Source of the DNA: Gemmatimonadota bacterium
GTDB lineage: Bacteria; Gemmatimonadota; Gemmatimonadetes; Gemmatimonadales; Gemmatimonadaceae
Length of the DNA stretch: 35,474 bases
Reading direction: 5' to 3'
NCBI GenBank assembly: GCA_947461225.1
Contig: CANHJV010000019.1
Coordinates: 1 to 35,474, forward strand
Numbering within the stretch: position 1 is the stretch's first letter; each line of letters starts with the position of its first letter. The notes under the pieces were generated by a model. That model was not told the origin of the DNA. It ran no database searches and saw only the letters and a program-made list of their open reading frames with translations. The position numbers were made by a program, and so were the translations under genes. This document shows positions 1 to 9,297 of this stretch, piece after piece.

Positions 1-2334
1 ACATCCGCCGGTGGATCGTTCGTGATCTACTGGATGCGCACGGCCGTGCGGGCCCACGAGAACCCGGCGCTCGACGTGGCGCTGACCGCCGGCCAGCGCC
101 TTGGGCTGCCGGTGTTCGTGTATCACGCGCTGTCCGAGAAGTATCCGTACGCGTCGGATCGGCACCACACCTTCATCCTCGAGGGCGCACGTGACGTCGA
201 GGCGGAATGCGCGGCGCGTGGGATCGGCTACGCCTTCCATCTCGAGCGTCCCGGCCATCGCGAGCCGGCGCTGCGGTTGCTCGCGGCGCGCGCTGCGCTG
301 GTCGTGACGGAGACATTGCCAGTGGCACCGCTCGACTGGCTGACGGACTCGCTGGCCGAGGCCACGCGCTGTCCGGTGTGGAGTGTCGACACCGCATGCG
401 TGGTGCCGATGCCGCTGGTCGGGAAGGCCCACACACGCGCGTTCGCGTTTCGGGACGACACCGCCGCCCTTCGGGCGGAGCGGCTCGTGCGGACGTGGCA
501 AGATGTGGCCACGCATACGCCGCCGTTCACCCCTGATGCCCTGCCCTTCGATCCAATAGCACTGGCCGAGGCTGACATCCCATCGCTGGTGGCGCTCTGC
601 GAGATCGATCACGGCGTGGCGCCGGTGCCCCATACCCGCGGCGGTACGACGGCCGGCTATGCGCGGTGGCGTGCGTTCGTGAGCGCGGGCCGTCTCGATC
701 GCTATGCGGCCAAGCGCAACGATGCGACGATCGACGGTGTGAGCCGGATGTCGGCGTATTTTCACTACGGCATGGTGTCCACATTCCGCATCGTACAGGA
801 GTGTGTGGCGCGCGGTGGTGCCGGCCCGGATAAGTATCTCGACGAGCTGCTCGTGTGGCGCGAACTGGCGTATGCCTTTTGTTACTGGCACGACGCCCCC
901 GACACGCTCGACGCGATTCCGGGGTGGGCCCGGGAGACGCTGGCCCGCCACGAGTCGGATACGCGCACGCGGCACTCGTGGGAGACGCTCTCGCGCAGTG
1001 CCACCGGCGACGAACTCTGGGACACCGCGCAGCAGTCGCTGCGTGTGCACGGCGAGTTGCACAACAATGTGCGCATGACGTGGGGAAAGGCGATTCCCAT
1101 GTGGTCGTCGGATGCACCCGAGTCATTGGAGCGTCTGATCGACCTGAATCATCGGTACGCGCTCGACGGGCGTGACCCAGCGTCGTACGGCGGCCTGCTC
1201 TGGTGCCTGGGGCAGTTCGATCGCCCGTTCTCACCGGAGGTCGCGGTGCTGGGCACGGTTCGGCCACGCCGGAGCGACGAGCACCAACAGCGCATGAACT
1301 TCCCGGCGTATCGGGCGCATGTGAGTCGCTCCGCCGGTCTGTCGCCGCATGTGACTGTGATCGGCGCGGGTATCTCTGGGCTCGCGTGTGCCCGCACGCT
1401 GCATGATCATGGCCTCACCGTGACCGTGCTCGACAAGAGCCGCGGCGTGGGGGGACGCATGAGCACCCGCCGCGAAGGGCGCTGGCAATTCGACCACGGT
1501 GCCACCTCGATCCGCCTCGATGATCCCCGTCTCGCGCGTCTCGCAGACTCGTGGGTGCAGGATGGAATCCTGTATCCGATACTGAACGGTGAATTCGTGG
1601 GCAGTCGCGGCATGAACACGCTGCCCAAGCACGTCGCGAGCGATCTGACCGTCAAGACCGGCGTACACGTGGCATCCATGGTGCGGGCGGGCACAGGATG
1701 GACGATTGTGGACCGCGACGGCGTGTCGATTGACACGGATATCGTGCTGCTGGCCACGCCCGCTCCGCAGACGTCCGCGCTGTTGCGCACGATCGCCGAG
1801 CCGGTAGCGTTCGCGCCAGCACTGGCCGAGGTCCGCATGCTCCCGTGCTGGAGCAGCATGATCGTGTTCGACGGGCCACCACCAACCGTGGTGAGCGACG
1901 CATTGATCGGCGGCGAACTGCGCACCGATGCGCCGCTCCTGCATCGGGCGTGGCGACAATCCGCGCGCGCGGGCCGCTCAACCGATGAGGCTTGGGTGGT
2001 GCACAGCGAAGGGGCCTGGAGCGCCGAGCACGTCGAGGAGGACTCGGCGGTGATCGCGGCGAAGGTCTCCGAGGCGCTGCGGGCGCAACTGCAGATTGCC
2101 GGCGACATCGTGCACGCGGTCGCCCATCGTTGGCGCTACGCCAGGGTGCAGACGGGCCTCGACGACGCGTGCGTGTTCGACGCGTTGCGAGGGATTGGTG
2201 CGTGCGGGGACTGGGGGGCCGCCAGTGCCACGCGACGCTCGCACCCTTCGGTGGAGCGCGCGTGGCTCAGTGGCATCGCGCTGGCGGGGCGAGTATTGAG
2301 TCGGGCTACTTCGCGATCCCGTCGGGCGCCTTGA
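1..2334 (+). CDS. Class II CPD photolyase fused to renalase-like FAD oxidoreductase (5' partial)
   Basis: The N-terminal ~430 residues resemble class II cyclobutane pyrimidine dimer photolyases, flavoproteins that use light to split UV dimers in DNA. Seen here: an opening VIYWM strand, LDELLVWRELAYAFCYW, HNNVRMTWGK and ALDGRDPASYGG, all in class II order. From about residue 444 (counted from the GTG at 22) a second flavin domain starts with a Rossmann GAGISG motif, then DKSRGVGGRMSTRR and FDHGA. These are typical of COG3380/renalase-like NAD/FAD oxidoreductases, which often lie beside photolyase genes. The frame is open from base 1 to the GTG at 22, and class II enzymes have residues before this strand, so the true start is probably outside the window. 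The 3' end overlaps the convergent gene by 29 bases. Photolyase identity is strong; the substrate of the C-terminal domain is unknown. Confidence 0.9.
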   Translation, partial: TSAGGSFVIYWMRTAVRAHENPALDVALTAGQRLGLPVFVYHALSEKYPYASDRHHTFILEGARDVEAECAARGIGYAFHLERPGHREPALRLLAARAALVVTETLPVAPLDWLTDSLAEATRCPVWSVDTACVVPMPLVGKAHTRAFAFRDDTAALRAERLVRTWQDVATHTPPFTPDALPFDPIALAEADIPSLVALCEIDHGVAPVPHTRGGTTAGYARWRAFVSAGRLDRYAAKRNDATIDGVSRMSAYFHYGMVSTFRIVQECVARGGAGPDKYLDELLVWRELAYAFCYWHDAPDTLDAIPGWARETLARHESDTRTRHSWETLSRSATGDELWDTAQQSLRVHGELHNNVRMTWGKAIPMWSSDAPESLERLIDLNHRYALDGRDPASYGGLLWCLGQFDRPFSPEVAVLGTVRPRRSDEHQQRMNFPAYRAHVSRSAGLSPHVTVIGAGISGLACARTLHDHGLTVTVLDKSRGVGGRMSTRREGRWQFDHGATSIRLDDPRLARLADSWVQDGILYPILNGEFVGSRGMNTLPKHVASDLTVKTGVHVASMVRAGTGWTIVDRDGVSIDTDIVLLATPAPQTSALLRTIAEPVAFAPALAEVRMLPCWSSMIVFDGPPPTVVSDALIGGELRTDAPLLHRAWRQSARAGRSTDEAWVVHSEGAWSAEHVEEDSAVIAAKVSEALRAQLQIAGDIVHAVAHRWRYARVQTGLDDACVFDALRGIGACGDWGAASATRRSHPSVERAWLSGIALAGRVLSRATSRSRRAP

Positions 2335-3025
2335 ACAGCGACGGATCGGGCGGCGTGAACGACACTTCCGCCGTCGTGAGAATTACGTCGCCCTGCGGGG
2401 TGACCTGCACGACCTTCGTGGCGATCTGCTTGCCGTCGAACGCTTTGTAATCGCGGAACATCGACTTCTGTTCGCCCATCGGCGTCTTCGTGACGGCACC
2501 ACGGCGGAGGCCGGTCGCGACCTCGAAATATTCGGTGCGCTCTTCGCCAAGCTTGGACGTGATCGACACCTTGTAGCATTCCACGCCATCAAACGTTTCC
2601 TTGGCATCGACCGAGGCCTTCGAAAAACGGCTGACATCGAGGAACGCGGCGCCGACTTGCATCGATTCACTGAGGGACTTCTCTTGGTCGGCGGGCATGC
2701 GCTGTGCCTGGCCGGTGGGCTGCGCCGCCCAGCCTACGGTGCCGTCGAAGCCCTGATCGACCTTGGCCATGCCGAGGTCGATGATCATGCGCATTTTATT
2801 GGGCGCGCCACTGTGCCGTTCGTAGGTGCCCGAGATGCCGGCGAAGGTGATATCGGCCGTGCCCTTATCGCTGCGCCCTTGCACCTTCGCCCACGCGTCG
2901 CGCCCACCGACCGCCGTGGCGAACTTGTCGAAGACCTGCTGAACGGTGGGCAGCTGCGCCTCGGCGCGCGCGGAGACCGCGCTGAGTACCAGTGCCGCCA
3001 CGCCGACGTGTCGTACGAATCGCAT
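2306..3025 (-). CDS. Secreted outer-membrane lipoprotein-sorting-like protein
   Basis: A 239-residue protein with a clear Sec signal peptide (MRFVRHV, hydrophobic core, then AEAQ) and a mature part rich in beta strands. It resembles hypothetical periplasmic proteins with a LolA/LolB-like fold annotated as outer membrane lipoprotein-sorting proteins (inference; no diagnostic motif). The mature part opens with TVQQVFDKFATAVGG, a pattern common at the start of that group. I chose the ATG at 3025 rather than the upstream one at 3049. It has a GGAG Shine-Dalgarno six bases ahead, and the eight extra residues would spoil the signal peptide. It sits just downstream of the M3 peptidase gene in the same direction, with a gap of about 70 bases. 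Its 3' end overlaps the convergent photolyase-fusion gene. Confidence 0.8.
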   Translation of the reverse strand: MRFVRHVGVAALVLSAVSARAEAQLPTVQQVFDKFATAVGGRDAWAKVQGRSDKGTADITFAGISGTYERHSGAPNKMRMIIDLGMAKVDQGFDGTVGWAAQPTGQAQRMPADQEKSLSESMQVGAAFLDVSRFSKASVDAKETFDGVECYKVSITSKLGEERTEYFEVATGLRRGAVTKTPMGEQKSMFRDYKAFDGKQIATKVVQVTPQGDVILTTAEVSFTPPDPSLFKAPDGIAK

Positions 3026-3097
3026 TGAAGCTCCGAGAGAGAGGGTCATGTCCCGGATACGATTTCGAAGGGCAAAAGTTTCGTGGTGCCGAGCCGG

Positions 3098-4861
3098 TCA
3101 GCCCGGCATGACCCCACGGAACGGCGCATCGGCCCCGGCGCGCAGCGCGGCAATCCGCTCCTCGGCGAATGCGACCAGCTCCGCCATGGTCTCCGCATCG
3201 AACACCAGCTTCACACCGGCCGCCGCGTACAGCTCCGGCAGCGGACGCGTGCCCCCAAGCGCGAGGAAGCGCTTGTACGCGACCACGGCATCACCGGCGT
3301 CGGCGACCGCATTGCGGAACACCTGCAGCGCCCCCAGCTGCGCCAGCCCGTACTCGATGTAGTAGAACGGCAGCTCGAAGATGTGCAACTGGCGATACCA
3401 TCGGCCGACCCGCTCCCGTTCGAGCCCCGTCCAGTCGACGCCCGATTCGAATTCCGTGCGGAGTTCGAGCCACTTGGCGTCACGCGCCTCGCGATCGCCC
3501 CCTGCGGGATCGGTGTAGATCCACGCTTGGAAGGCATCGACGCTGGCGATGTGCACGAGACTCCCCAGCACATCTTCGAGATGTTCAAGCCACGCCACGC
3601 GCGCCTGATCGGGCGTGTAGTAGCCGTCGGGTGCGACGAAATACGGCATGGCGAGCAGTTCCATGCTCATCGACGCCAGCTCGGCGGCTTCATGTCCGGT
3701 ACGCCGCTGCCACGTGAACGGCAGCGCGTGCGTAGCGAAGTCGTGGAAGCAATGTCCCGCTTCATGCACGAGCGTCTGCACGTCGTCGGGCACGCCGACG
3801 GCATTCATGAAAATGAACGGACGTCCGCGGAACGACAGATCTGTGCAGTACCCACCTGGCGCCTTACCGGGCCGGCTTTCGAGATCGAGCAGCTTCTCGT
3901 CGGCCATGATGCGGAACTGTGCGCCCAACCCGGGATCGACGCGCTGGAAGATGTTCTTGGCGCGATCGATGAACGTCTCGACGTCGGCGAACGGCTTGAG
4001 CGGCTCGTCGGCGTTCAAGTCGACGGTGACATCCCACGGGCGAAGCACGTCGACGCCAAGCGACGCACGGCGATGTTCCATGAGACGGGCGACGGCCGGC
4101 GTGACGGTTTTCTTGACGGCGTCGTGAAAGCGCGCCGTGTCTTCCGGCGTGTAGTCAAAGCGATGCTTGGCCGCGAAGCAGTAGCGTTGGTAGTCTGGGA
4201 AACCGGCTTCCTTGGCGACCGCATCGCGCAGCACGTACATGTTGTCGAACAGGTCGGCGAACTCGTCGCGCTTGACCATGTACGCATCGGCGCCCAGGCG
4301 GAACGCGCGCTCGCGTTCGGCACGGTCCGCGGACTTGAGATACGGCTGCAGCTGCGGAATCGTTTTCGGCGTACCGTCCCAGTCGACGCTCAGCCCACCC
4401 GTGATCTTCTGGTAACCGGCGGACAGTTCCTCGATCTGCGAGAAGCGCGCGACGTTGGCCTCGCGAAAAATCTCGATATCGGTACGGAAACGCCGAATGG
4501 TGGTGTCGAGATCGGGGCGCGACCACCCGAGGGCGATCAGGCGCTTGGCGAGTCGGACGCCCTGCTCTTCCAGCTTGGGGAAGATCTCCATTGAGAAACG
4601 GAGATAGGCCGTCTCGGCCGCCGTGTCGGCCGTGTTCCCGGTATAGGCGATCATGGCGAGCGTGCCGGCCTCACCGACCAATGTATCGAGCCGCGACCAC
4701 GTGCCGAGCCACGACTCGACGACGGTCGATGTCGCGTCGAGGGCCATGGTGGCGAGCTGTTCGTAAAACGGCAGGATGTCGTCCCATGCCGCGTCGCGGA
4801 AAGCCTCGGGGGAGGCCGGGAGTTCGATCATGATGTCGGAGATGGGTCGCATGTACCGCAC
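3098..4861 (-). CDS. M3 family oligoendopeptidase (PepF-like)
   Basis: A 587-residue zinc metallopeptidase of the M3 (thimet/PepF) family, which hydrolyses short peptides in the cytoplasm. The zinc site is HEAGH at residues 366-370, within TLVHEAGHCFHDF. The third ligand is probably the Glu of the following AAELASMSMELLAMPYF segment, which is standard M3 spacing. Length matches the usual ~600 residues, and no signal peptide is visible. Two starts are possible: a GTG at 4861 and an ATG at 4852 (fourth residue). Neither has a convincing Shine-Dalgarno. Bases 4862-4932 separate it from the ALDH gene upstream and contain a small GC-rich hairpin, so it may have its own promoter. Family assignment is firm; the exact peptide substrates are unknown. 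Confidence 0.95.
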   Translation of the reverse strand: MRYMRPISDIMIELPASPEAFRDAAWDDILPFYEQLATMALDATSTVVESWLGTWSRLDTLVGEAGTLAMIAYTGNTADTAAETAYLRFSMEIFPKLEEQGVRLAKRLIALGWSRPDLDTTIRRFRTDIEIFREANVARFSQIEELSAGYQKITGGLSVDWDGTPKTIPQLQPYLKSADRAERERAFRLGADAYMVKRDEFADLFDNMYVLRDAVAKEAGFPDYQRYCFAAKHRFDYTPEDTARFHDAVKKTVTPAVARLMEHRRASLGVDVLRPWDVTVDLNADEPLKPFADVETFIDRAKNIFQRVDPGLGAQFRIMADEKLLDLESRPGKAPGGYCTDLSFRGRPFIFMNAVGVPDDVQTLVHEAGHCFHDFATHALPFTWQRRTGHEAAELASMSMELLAMPYFVAPDGYYTPDQARVAWLEHLEDVLGSLVHIASVDAFQAWIYTDPAGGDREARDAKWLELRTEFESGVDWTGLERERVGRWYRQLHIFELPFYYIEYGLAQLGALQVFRNAVADAGDAVVAYKRFLALGGTRPLPELYAAAGVKLVFDAETMAELVAFAEERIAALRAGADAPFRGVMPG

Positions 4862-4892
4862 ACTACGTCATGGCGTCGCCGTCGCGTCAGCG

Positions 4893-4914
4893 GAGCGCGT
4901 TGATGTGCGCGCTC
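4893..4914 (-). terminator. Possible hairpin terminator after the ALDH gene
   Basis: Perfect 7-bp stem (gagcgcg / cgcgctc) with an 8-base loop, about 20 bases past the ALDH stop codon on the minus strand. There is no T tract, so it may act only as a pause or Rho-linked site. Confidence 0.3.
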
Positions 4915-4932
4915 TCGCATGCCGGAGTGGCG

Positions 4933-7380
4933 TTACTCGCCGTAGGGAATCCAGATGTTCTTGACCTGCACCGCGCGCCGCAGGAATTCACGGCCTTCGC
5001 CCACTCGCGGATCCAGCCATTCACGCCCGTCCCATTCGGTCCACGTGCGCTTGAGGTTGGCGGCCGACGCCTTCTCTACGGCGGTGGCACCTGCCCTCGA
5101 TCCAACGTACCACATCGCATCGACGTCGTCATGCTCCGCCAACACTTTCGCCAGCGCATCGCGCGGGCCCGTCACGATGTTTACCACACCGGCCGGCACG
5201 TCGGAGGTCTCAAGCACGCTGTAGAAGTCGGTTGCCGACAACGGGTACCGCTCCGACGGCACGGCAATGACCCGATTGCCGGTGGCCAAGAGCGGAGCAA
5301 TGAGTGAAACCAGACCGAGCAACGGGTACGGGTCGGGACAGGCCACGCCGACCACGCCGATCGGCTCGTGCATCGCCAGCGCCACCCCGCGCACGGGCAC
5401 GTCGTGAACCGCACCATCGTGCTTGTCCGCCCATGCTCCGTACGTGAACAGCCGCGAAATCGACGCCTCGACTTCGCGCACGGCATCGGCCGCCGATGCA
5501 CCCGTCATGGCCGACAGTCGAGCGGCGAATTCCTGCTCGCGGGCGGACAGATTTTCTGCGATATAGAAAAGAATCTGCGATCGCTGGTGACCGGTGAGTT
5601 TCGACCAGCCGACGCCGGCATGTGCCGCCTCGACCGCGTTCCGCAGATCCTTCCGGTTGCCGTCACCGACTTCCCCGACCACACGGCCATTCGCCCCCAG
5701 CACGCGACGCGAGTAGCCCGAGTCGCTGCGCGTTTGCTTGCCGCCGATGAACAGCTTGGGGGTCCGATCGATCGCGGGGAGCGTGGATCCGGTCATGCCC
5801 GCATCGGCCGCGCTGTCATCACCATCCGACGACCGCGATGGCGCCTCAGCGACGACGGGCGACGGGGCACCCTCGTGCGGGCGCACGGACTTGAGATACT
5901 CGCCGAGCCCTTCGCGACCGCCTTCACGGCCGAATCCGGACTCGCGATATCCTCCAAAACCCGCCGCCGCGTCGAACAAGTTCGTGCTGTTCACCCAGAC
6001 GACGCCGCACTTGAGCTTCGGCGCGATATCGAGCGCCAGATTGATGTTTTCGCTCCACACGCTGGCGGCGAGTCCAAAGGGCGTGTTGTTGGCGAGTGCG
6101 ACCGCTTCGTCCGGCGTGCGAAAGGTCATGCTGACGAGCACGGGGCCGAAGATCTCGACCTGCGCGATCGTGGCCGACGGCGCGACGTTCGTGAACAGCG
6201 TGGGCGGATAGAACGACCCTTCGGCGGGCGTGGCCCAGGAGGGCTGCCAGCAGGTGGCCCCTTCCTCGATCCCCTGCGCGCACAACTGCTTGATGCGCTC
6301 GAGCTGCACGGGGGCGACGATGGCACCCATGTCGATGGTTTTATCGAGCGGCGAGCCGATACGGAGCCGCTCCATGCGATCGCGGAGCTTGCCGATGAGC
6401 TGATCGGCCACGCCTTCCTGCACCAGCAGTCGCGAACCGGCGCAGCACACCTGTCCCTGGTTGAACCAAATCGCGTCGACGACGCCCTCAACGACGCTAT
6501 CAAGATCGGCGTCTTCGAACACGAGGAACGGGCTTTTTCCGCCCAGTTCGAGCGACAGCCCCTTCCCTGAGCCGGCGGTCGCCACGCGAATGGCACGACC
6601 GACCTCGGTGCTGCCAGTGAAGGCGATCTTGTCGACATCGGGGTGGTCGACGATCGCCGCCCCCGTGCGTCCGTCGCCGGTGACGAGATTGAACACGCCC
6701 GGCGGCAGGCCGATCTCATGCATCAGCTCCGCGAAGCGCAGCGCGGTGAGCGGCGTGAACTCAGCGGGCTTGAGCACGACGGTGTTCCCGGCGGCGAGGG
6801 CGGGCGCCACCTTCCAGGCCAGCATCAGCAGGGGGAAATTCCACGGGATCACTTGGCCCACGACGCCGTACGCGTGCTGATTCGGGAACTCCGCCGAAAG
6901 AAGCTGCGCCCAGCCGGCGTGATACGAGAAGTGGCGTGCGACGAGCGGAATGTCGATGTCGCGCGTTTCGCGAATCGGCTTGCCGTTGTCGATGGATTCG
7001 AGCACGGCGAAGTGGCGGGCGTGCTTCTGAATGCCACGAGCGATCGCGTAGAGCCAACGCGCGCGGGCATGATCGTCGAGCGCCTGCCAGCCGGGCAACG
7101 CCGCGCGCGCCGCGGCGACCGCGGCATCGACGTCGTGCGCAGTGCCCTGCGCCACGCGGGCCAGCAGGGCACCGGTGGCCGGGTCGTTCACGTCGAAGGA
7201 GTCGCCAGCCGTTGGCTTCGTAAACGCGCCGCCGATGTAGTGCCCGAACGCGCCGCCGTGCTCGGCCAGCCACGTGCGCACGACGGCATCCCCTTCCGGC
7301 GCAGGACCGTAACTCATCGTCTCGAAAATCTCGCGGACGGTACCGCCCGTGTGGGTATTCGTCGTCGCCATGCGGATCAC
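4933..7380 (-). CDS. Two-domain (ALDH16-type) aldehyde dehydrogenase
   Basis: An 815-residue NAD(P)-dependent aldehyde dehydrogenase with an unusual two-domain layout. Domain 1 (about residues 40-510) has the full catalytic set: PWNFP, the general base Glu278 in LSLELGGKSP, and the nucleophile Cys312 in FNQGQVCCAGSR. Domain 2 (about 540-815) is a shortened ALDH fold, with IGVVGVACPDPYPLLG aligning to the cofactor-binding part, but it has no catalytic Cys loop. This layout and length are those of ALDH16 enzymes, whose second domain is structural. The GTG start at 7380 overlaps the deoC stop as GTGA, which suggests translational coupling; an ATG at 7371 is the alternative. Context suggests it oxidises acetaldehyde made by DeoC, which is inference. 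In other bacteria deoC is often followed by ALDH genes. Confidence 0.93.
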   Translation of the reverse strand: MIRMATTNTHTGGTVREIFETMSYGPAPEGDAVVRTWLAEHGGAFGHYIGGAFTKPTAGDSFDVNDPATGALLARVAQGTAHDVDAAVAAARAALPGWQALDDHARARWLYAIARGIQKHARHFAVLESIDNGKPIRETRDIDIPLVARHFSYHAGWAQLLSAEFPNQHAYGVVGQVIPWNFPLLMLAWKVAPALAAGNTVVLKPAEFTPLTALRFAELMHEIGLPPGVFNLVTGDGRTGAAIVDHPDVDKIAFTGSTEVGRAIRVATAGSGKGLSLELGGKSPFLVFEDADLDSVVEGVVDAIWFNQGQVCCAGSRLLVQEGVADQLIGKLRDRMERLRIGSPLDKTIDMGAIVAPVQLERIKQLCAQGIEEGATCWQPSWATPAEGSFYPPTLFTNVAPSATIAQVEIFGPVLVSMTFRTPDEAVALANNTPFGLAASVWSENINLALDIAPKLKCGVVWVNSTNLFDAAAGFGGYRESGFGREGGREGLGEYLKSVRPHEGAPSPVVAEAPSRSSDGDDSAADAGMTGSTLPAIDRTPKLFIGGKQTRSDSGYSRRVLGANGRVVGEVGDGNRKDLRNAVEAAHAGVGWSKLTGHQRSQILFYIAENLSAREQEFAARLSAMTGASAADAVREVEASISRLFTYGAWADKHDGAVHDVPVRGVALAMHEPIGVVGVACPDPYPLLGLVSLIAPLLATGNRVIAVPSERYPLSATDFYSVLETSDVPAGVVNIVTGPRDALAKVLAEHDDVDAMWYVGSRAGATAVEKASAANLKRTWTEWDGREWLDPRVGEGREFLRRAVQVKNIWIPYGE

Positions 7381-8426
7381 ACCATGGGTTGGCGATGAGC
7401 CGCAGCATAGCGACCCGTCACGAAGTGCTCGAGCTGCCGCTCGACGTCGGTGAGCAGACCGCTCGCGCCGAAACGAAACAGATGCGGACGAAGCCAGCGA
7501 TCGCCGAGTTCCTCCTTCATGAGGATCAGCCAGTCGAGCGCCTGCTTCGCCGTACGGATGCCGCCGGCGGGTTTAAAGCCAACCTCGAATCCGGTGCGCG
7601 ATCCGTAGTCGCGGATCATGCGCGTCATGACCAGACCCACCGGGAGCGTGGCGTTCGAGGTTTCCTTGCCGGTGCTGGTCTTGATGAAGTCGGCGCCTGC
7701 CATCATGGCGACCTGACTGGCGCGCGCGACGTTCGTGAGCGTGGCGAGTTCGCCAACCCCGAGGATCGCTTTGAGATGGGCGTCGCCGCAGGCCTCGCGG
7801 AAGGCGCGGACTTCGTCGTAGAGCGCCAGCCAGTTCCCCGTGAGGACGTGCGCGCGCGTGATCACGATGTCGATTTCCATGGCCCCGGCGGCGACCGACG
7901 CATGGATCTCGGCGACGCGCTGTTCGAACGGGGACAAACCCGCGGGGAAGCCGGTGGAGACCGCGGCGACAGGCACGCCCGACCCGTGTAAGGCCTCGAC
8001 GGCGGTGGCGACATACTGGTGATACACGCACACCGCACCGACCGTGATCCCCAGGTCGCGGACGCCGAGGGCCTCCACGATCTCATGGCGCAAGGGATGA
8101 CGGGCCTTCGCGCACAACCGTCGGACGTTGCCCGGGGTGTCGTCGCCGGCCAGGGTGGTGAGGTCCATGCAGGAAATGGCGCGCAGCAGCCACGCCGCCT
8201 GCCATTCCTTCTTGACGGTGCGTCGGCCGCCGAGCGAGGCCACCCGCCGTTCCACCGCGCTGCGGTTCACCTTGGTGGCACGCACTAAGGCGAGATCGAG
8301 GGCGGTGCCAGGGTTCCGGACCGGCGGCGTATCGGGGCCCAATCCAGTGGGCCAGCGAACACCGTCCGGCGCATCGGCGTCGGCGGAGCGGAGTGGCCGC
8401 GGAGCGTGCAAAGGAGTTACGGTCAT
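7377..8426 (-). CDS. deoC: Deoxyribose-phosphate aldolase
   Basis: A class I aldolase (DERA) that cleaves 2-deoxyribose-5-phosphate to acetaldehyde and glyceraldehyde-3-phosphate in deoxynucleoside catabolism. The Schiff-base lysine is K249 in GADFIKTSTGKE. The paired catalytic lysine lies in GFKPAGGIR, and AHLKAILGVGEL is the preceding conserved strand. At 349 residues it is about 100 longer than the short E. coli-type enzyme, the extra length being a proline-rich N-terminus (residues 1-45) and a helical segment up to about residue 85. That long form is common in actinobacteria-like and other high-GC genomes. It is the first gene of a two-gene operon with the ALDH and diverges from the lipoprotein gene at 8555. 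No strong Shine-Dalgarno is seen before the ATG at 8426. Confidence 0.95.
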   Translation of the reverse strand: MTVTPLHAPRPLRSADADAPDGVRWPTGLGPDTPPVRNPGTALDLALVRATKVNRSAVERRVASLGGRRTVKKEWQAAWLLRAISCMDLTTLAGDDTPGNVRRLCAKARHPLRHEIVEALGVRDLGITVGAVCVYHQYVATAVEALHGSGVPVAAVSTGFPAGLSPFEQRVAEIHASVAAGAMEIDIVITRAHVLTGNWLALYDEVRAFREACGDAHLKAILGVGELATLTNVARASQVAMMAGADFIKTSTGKETSNATLPVGLVMTRMIRDYGSRTGFEVGFKPAGGIRTAKQALDWLILMKEELGDRWLRPHLFRFGASGLLTDVERQLEHFVTGRYAAAHRQPMV

Positions 8427-8554
8427 GGCATGACCAATCTAGGTCAGCGCGGGATCCGGCGCTCGAAACGCGTGACGGCGAACGTGGCGCTCAACTTCGC
8501 GGGGCAACCGGCCGATACTAGCAATCGGAGAGGAGTACCCCGACCGACGAGGCC

Positions 8555-9244
8555 ATGCGTTCCGCCCGACCCACACATCTGCTTGCCGTACTGTTTACGG
8601 CCGTCCCGACGCTCTTGGCATTCCCCGGTTGCACCAAGACCGTGGAGGCACCGGCTGCGGCGCAGCTGACGATCGTGCAGGGACATCTGCAGACCGCCGC
8701 TGCGGGGACCCTGCTTCCGACGCCCGTGGTGCTTCGGGTGATCGGCACCGATGGCGCTCCCATCGGCAAGATTCCGGTGAGCTTCAACGTGCTCGCCGGT
8801 GGCGGGTCGGTCGACCCGGGCACCGTGGTCAGCGACGCCAACGGCGAAGTGAAGGCCCGCTGGACCCTCGGGCCCGGGGCGCAAGTGCAGACCATGACCG
8901 GCACGGCGCCGGGGCTGGACCCGGTCACCCTGAGCGCCAACGGCATCCTGCCGAGCGAGTTGGTGATCGCCCAGGGCAACAACCAGACGGCCAAGGCGGG
9001 TACCGCGCTGACCGTGCAGATCGTGCTGCGGGTCACGGGCGGGTTCAACGTCCCGATTCCCGGCCAGACGATCGGCTTGGCCATCACGAGCGGCGGCGGC
9101 AGCATCTCCCCACAGTCGGCGGTGACCAACTCGCTCGGCGAAGTCACGGTGCGCTGGACACTCGGCCCGCAGACCGGCCCGCAGACGGCCACCGCCACCG
9201 CCGGCACACTTGGCCCGATTGCGATCTCGGCGATCGCGAACTGA
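8555..9244 (+). CDS. Ig-like (Big-type) repeat lipoprotein
   Basis: A 229-residue predicted lipoprotein. The N-terminus has a hydrophobic signal ending in FPGC, with Cys26 the likely lipidated residue, so it is probably membrane-anchored. The rest is two tandem bacterial Ig-like domains (about 33-126 and 128-229) that repeat one pattern: an opening VIAQGNNQTAKAGT / IVQGHLQTAAAGT strand, PGTV or PQSAV, then GEVxxRWTLGP near the end. These Big_1-like domains usually act in surface display or adhesion; the actual ligand is unknown. A GGAGAGGAG run lies about 20 bases before the ATG, too far for an ideal ribosome site, so the start is moderately sure. A strong hairpin at 9298-9335 follows the gene. 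Confidence 0.82.
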   Translation: MRSARPTHLLAVLFTAVPTLLAFPGCTKTVEAPAAAQLTIVQGHLQTAAAGTLLPTPVVLRVIGTDGAPIGKIPVSFNVLAGGGSVDPGTVVSDANGEVKARWTLGPGAQVQTMTGTAPGLDPVTLSANGILPSELVIAQGNNQTAKAGTALTVQIVLRVTGGFNVPIPGQTIGLAITSGGGSISPQSAVTNSLGEVTVRWTLGPQTGPQTATATAGTLGPIAISAIAN

Positions 9245-9297
9245 TCGTCACCTGCCCGTGACCTGATCGCCCGATCGCCCGCGTTCCGCGAGCATTC

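Noticed and set aside
3083-4594. 503-codon plus-strand frame opposite the M3 peptidase
   Set aside because: Fully antisense to a gene with an intact HEAGH site; no recognisable fold.
5368-6570. 400-codon plus-strand frame opposite the ALDH gene
   Set aside because: Antisense to conserved catalytic motifs; composition typical of a shadow.
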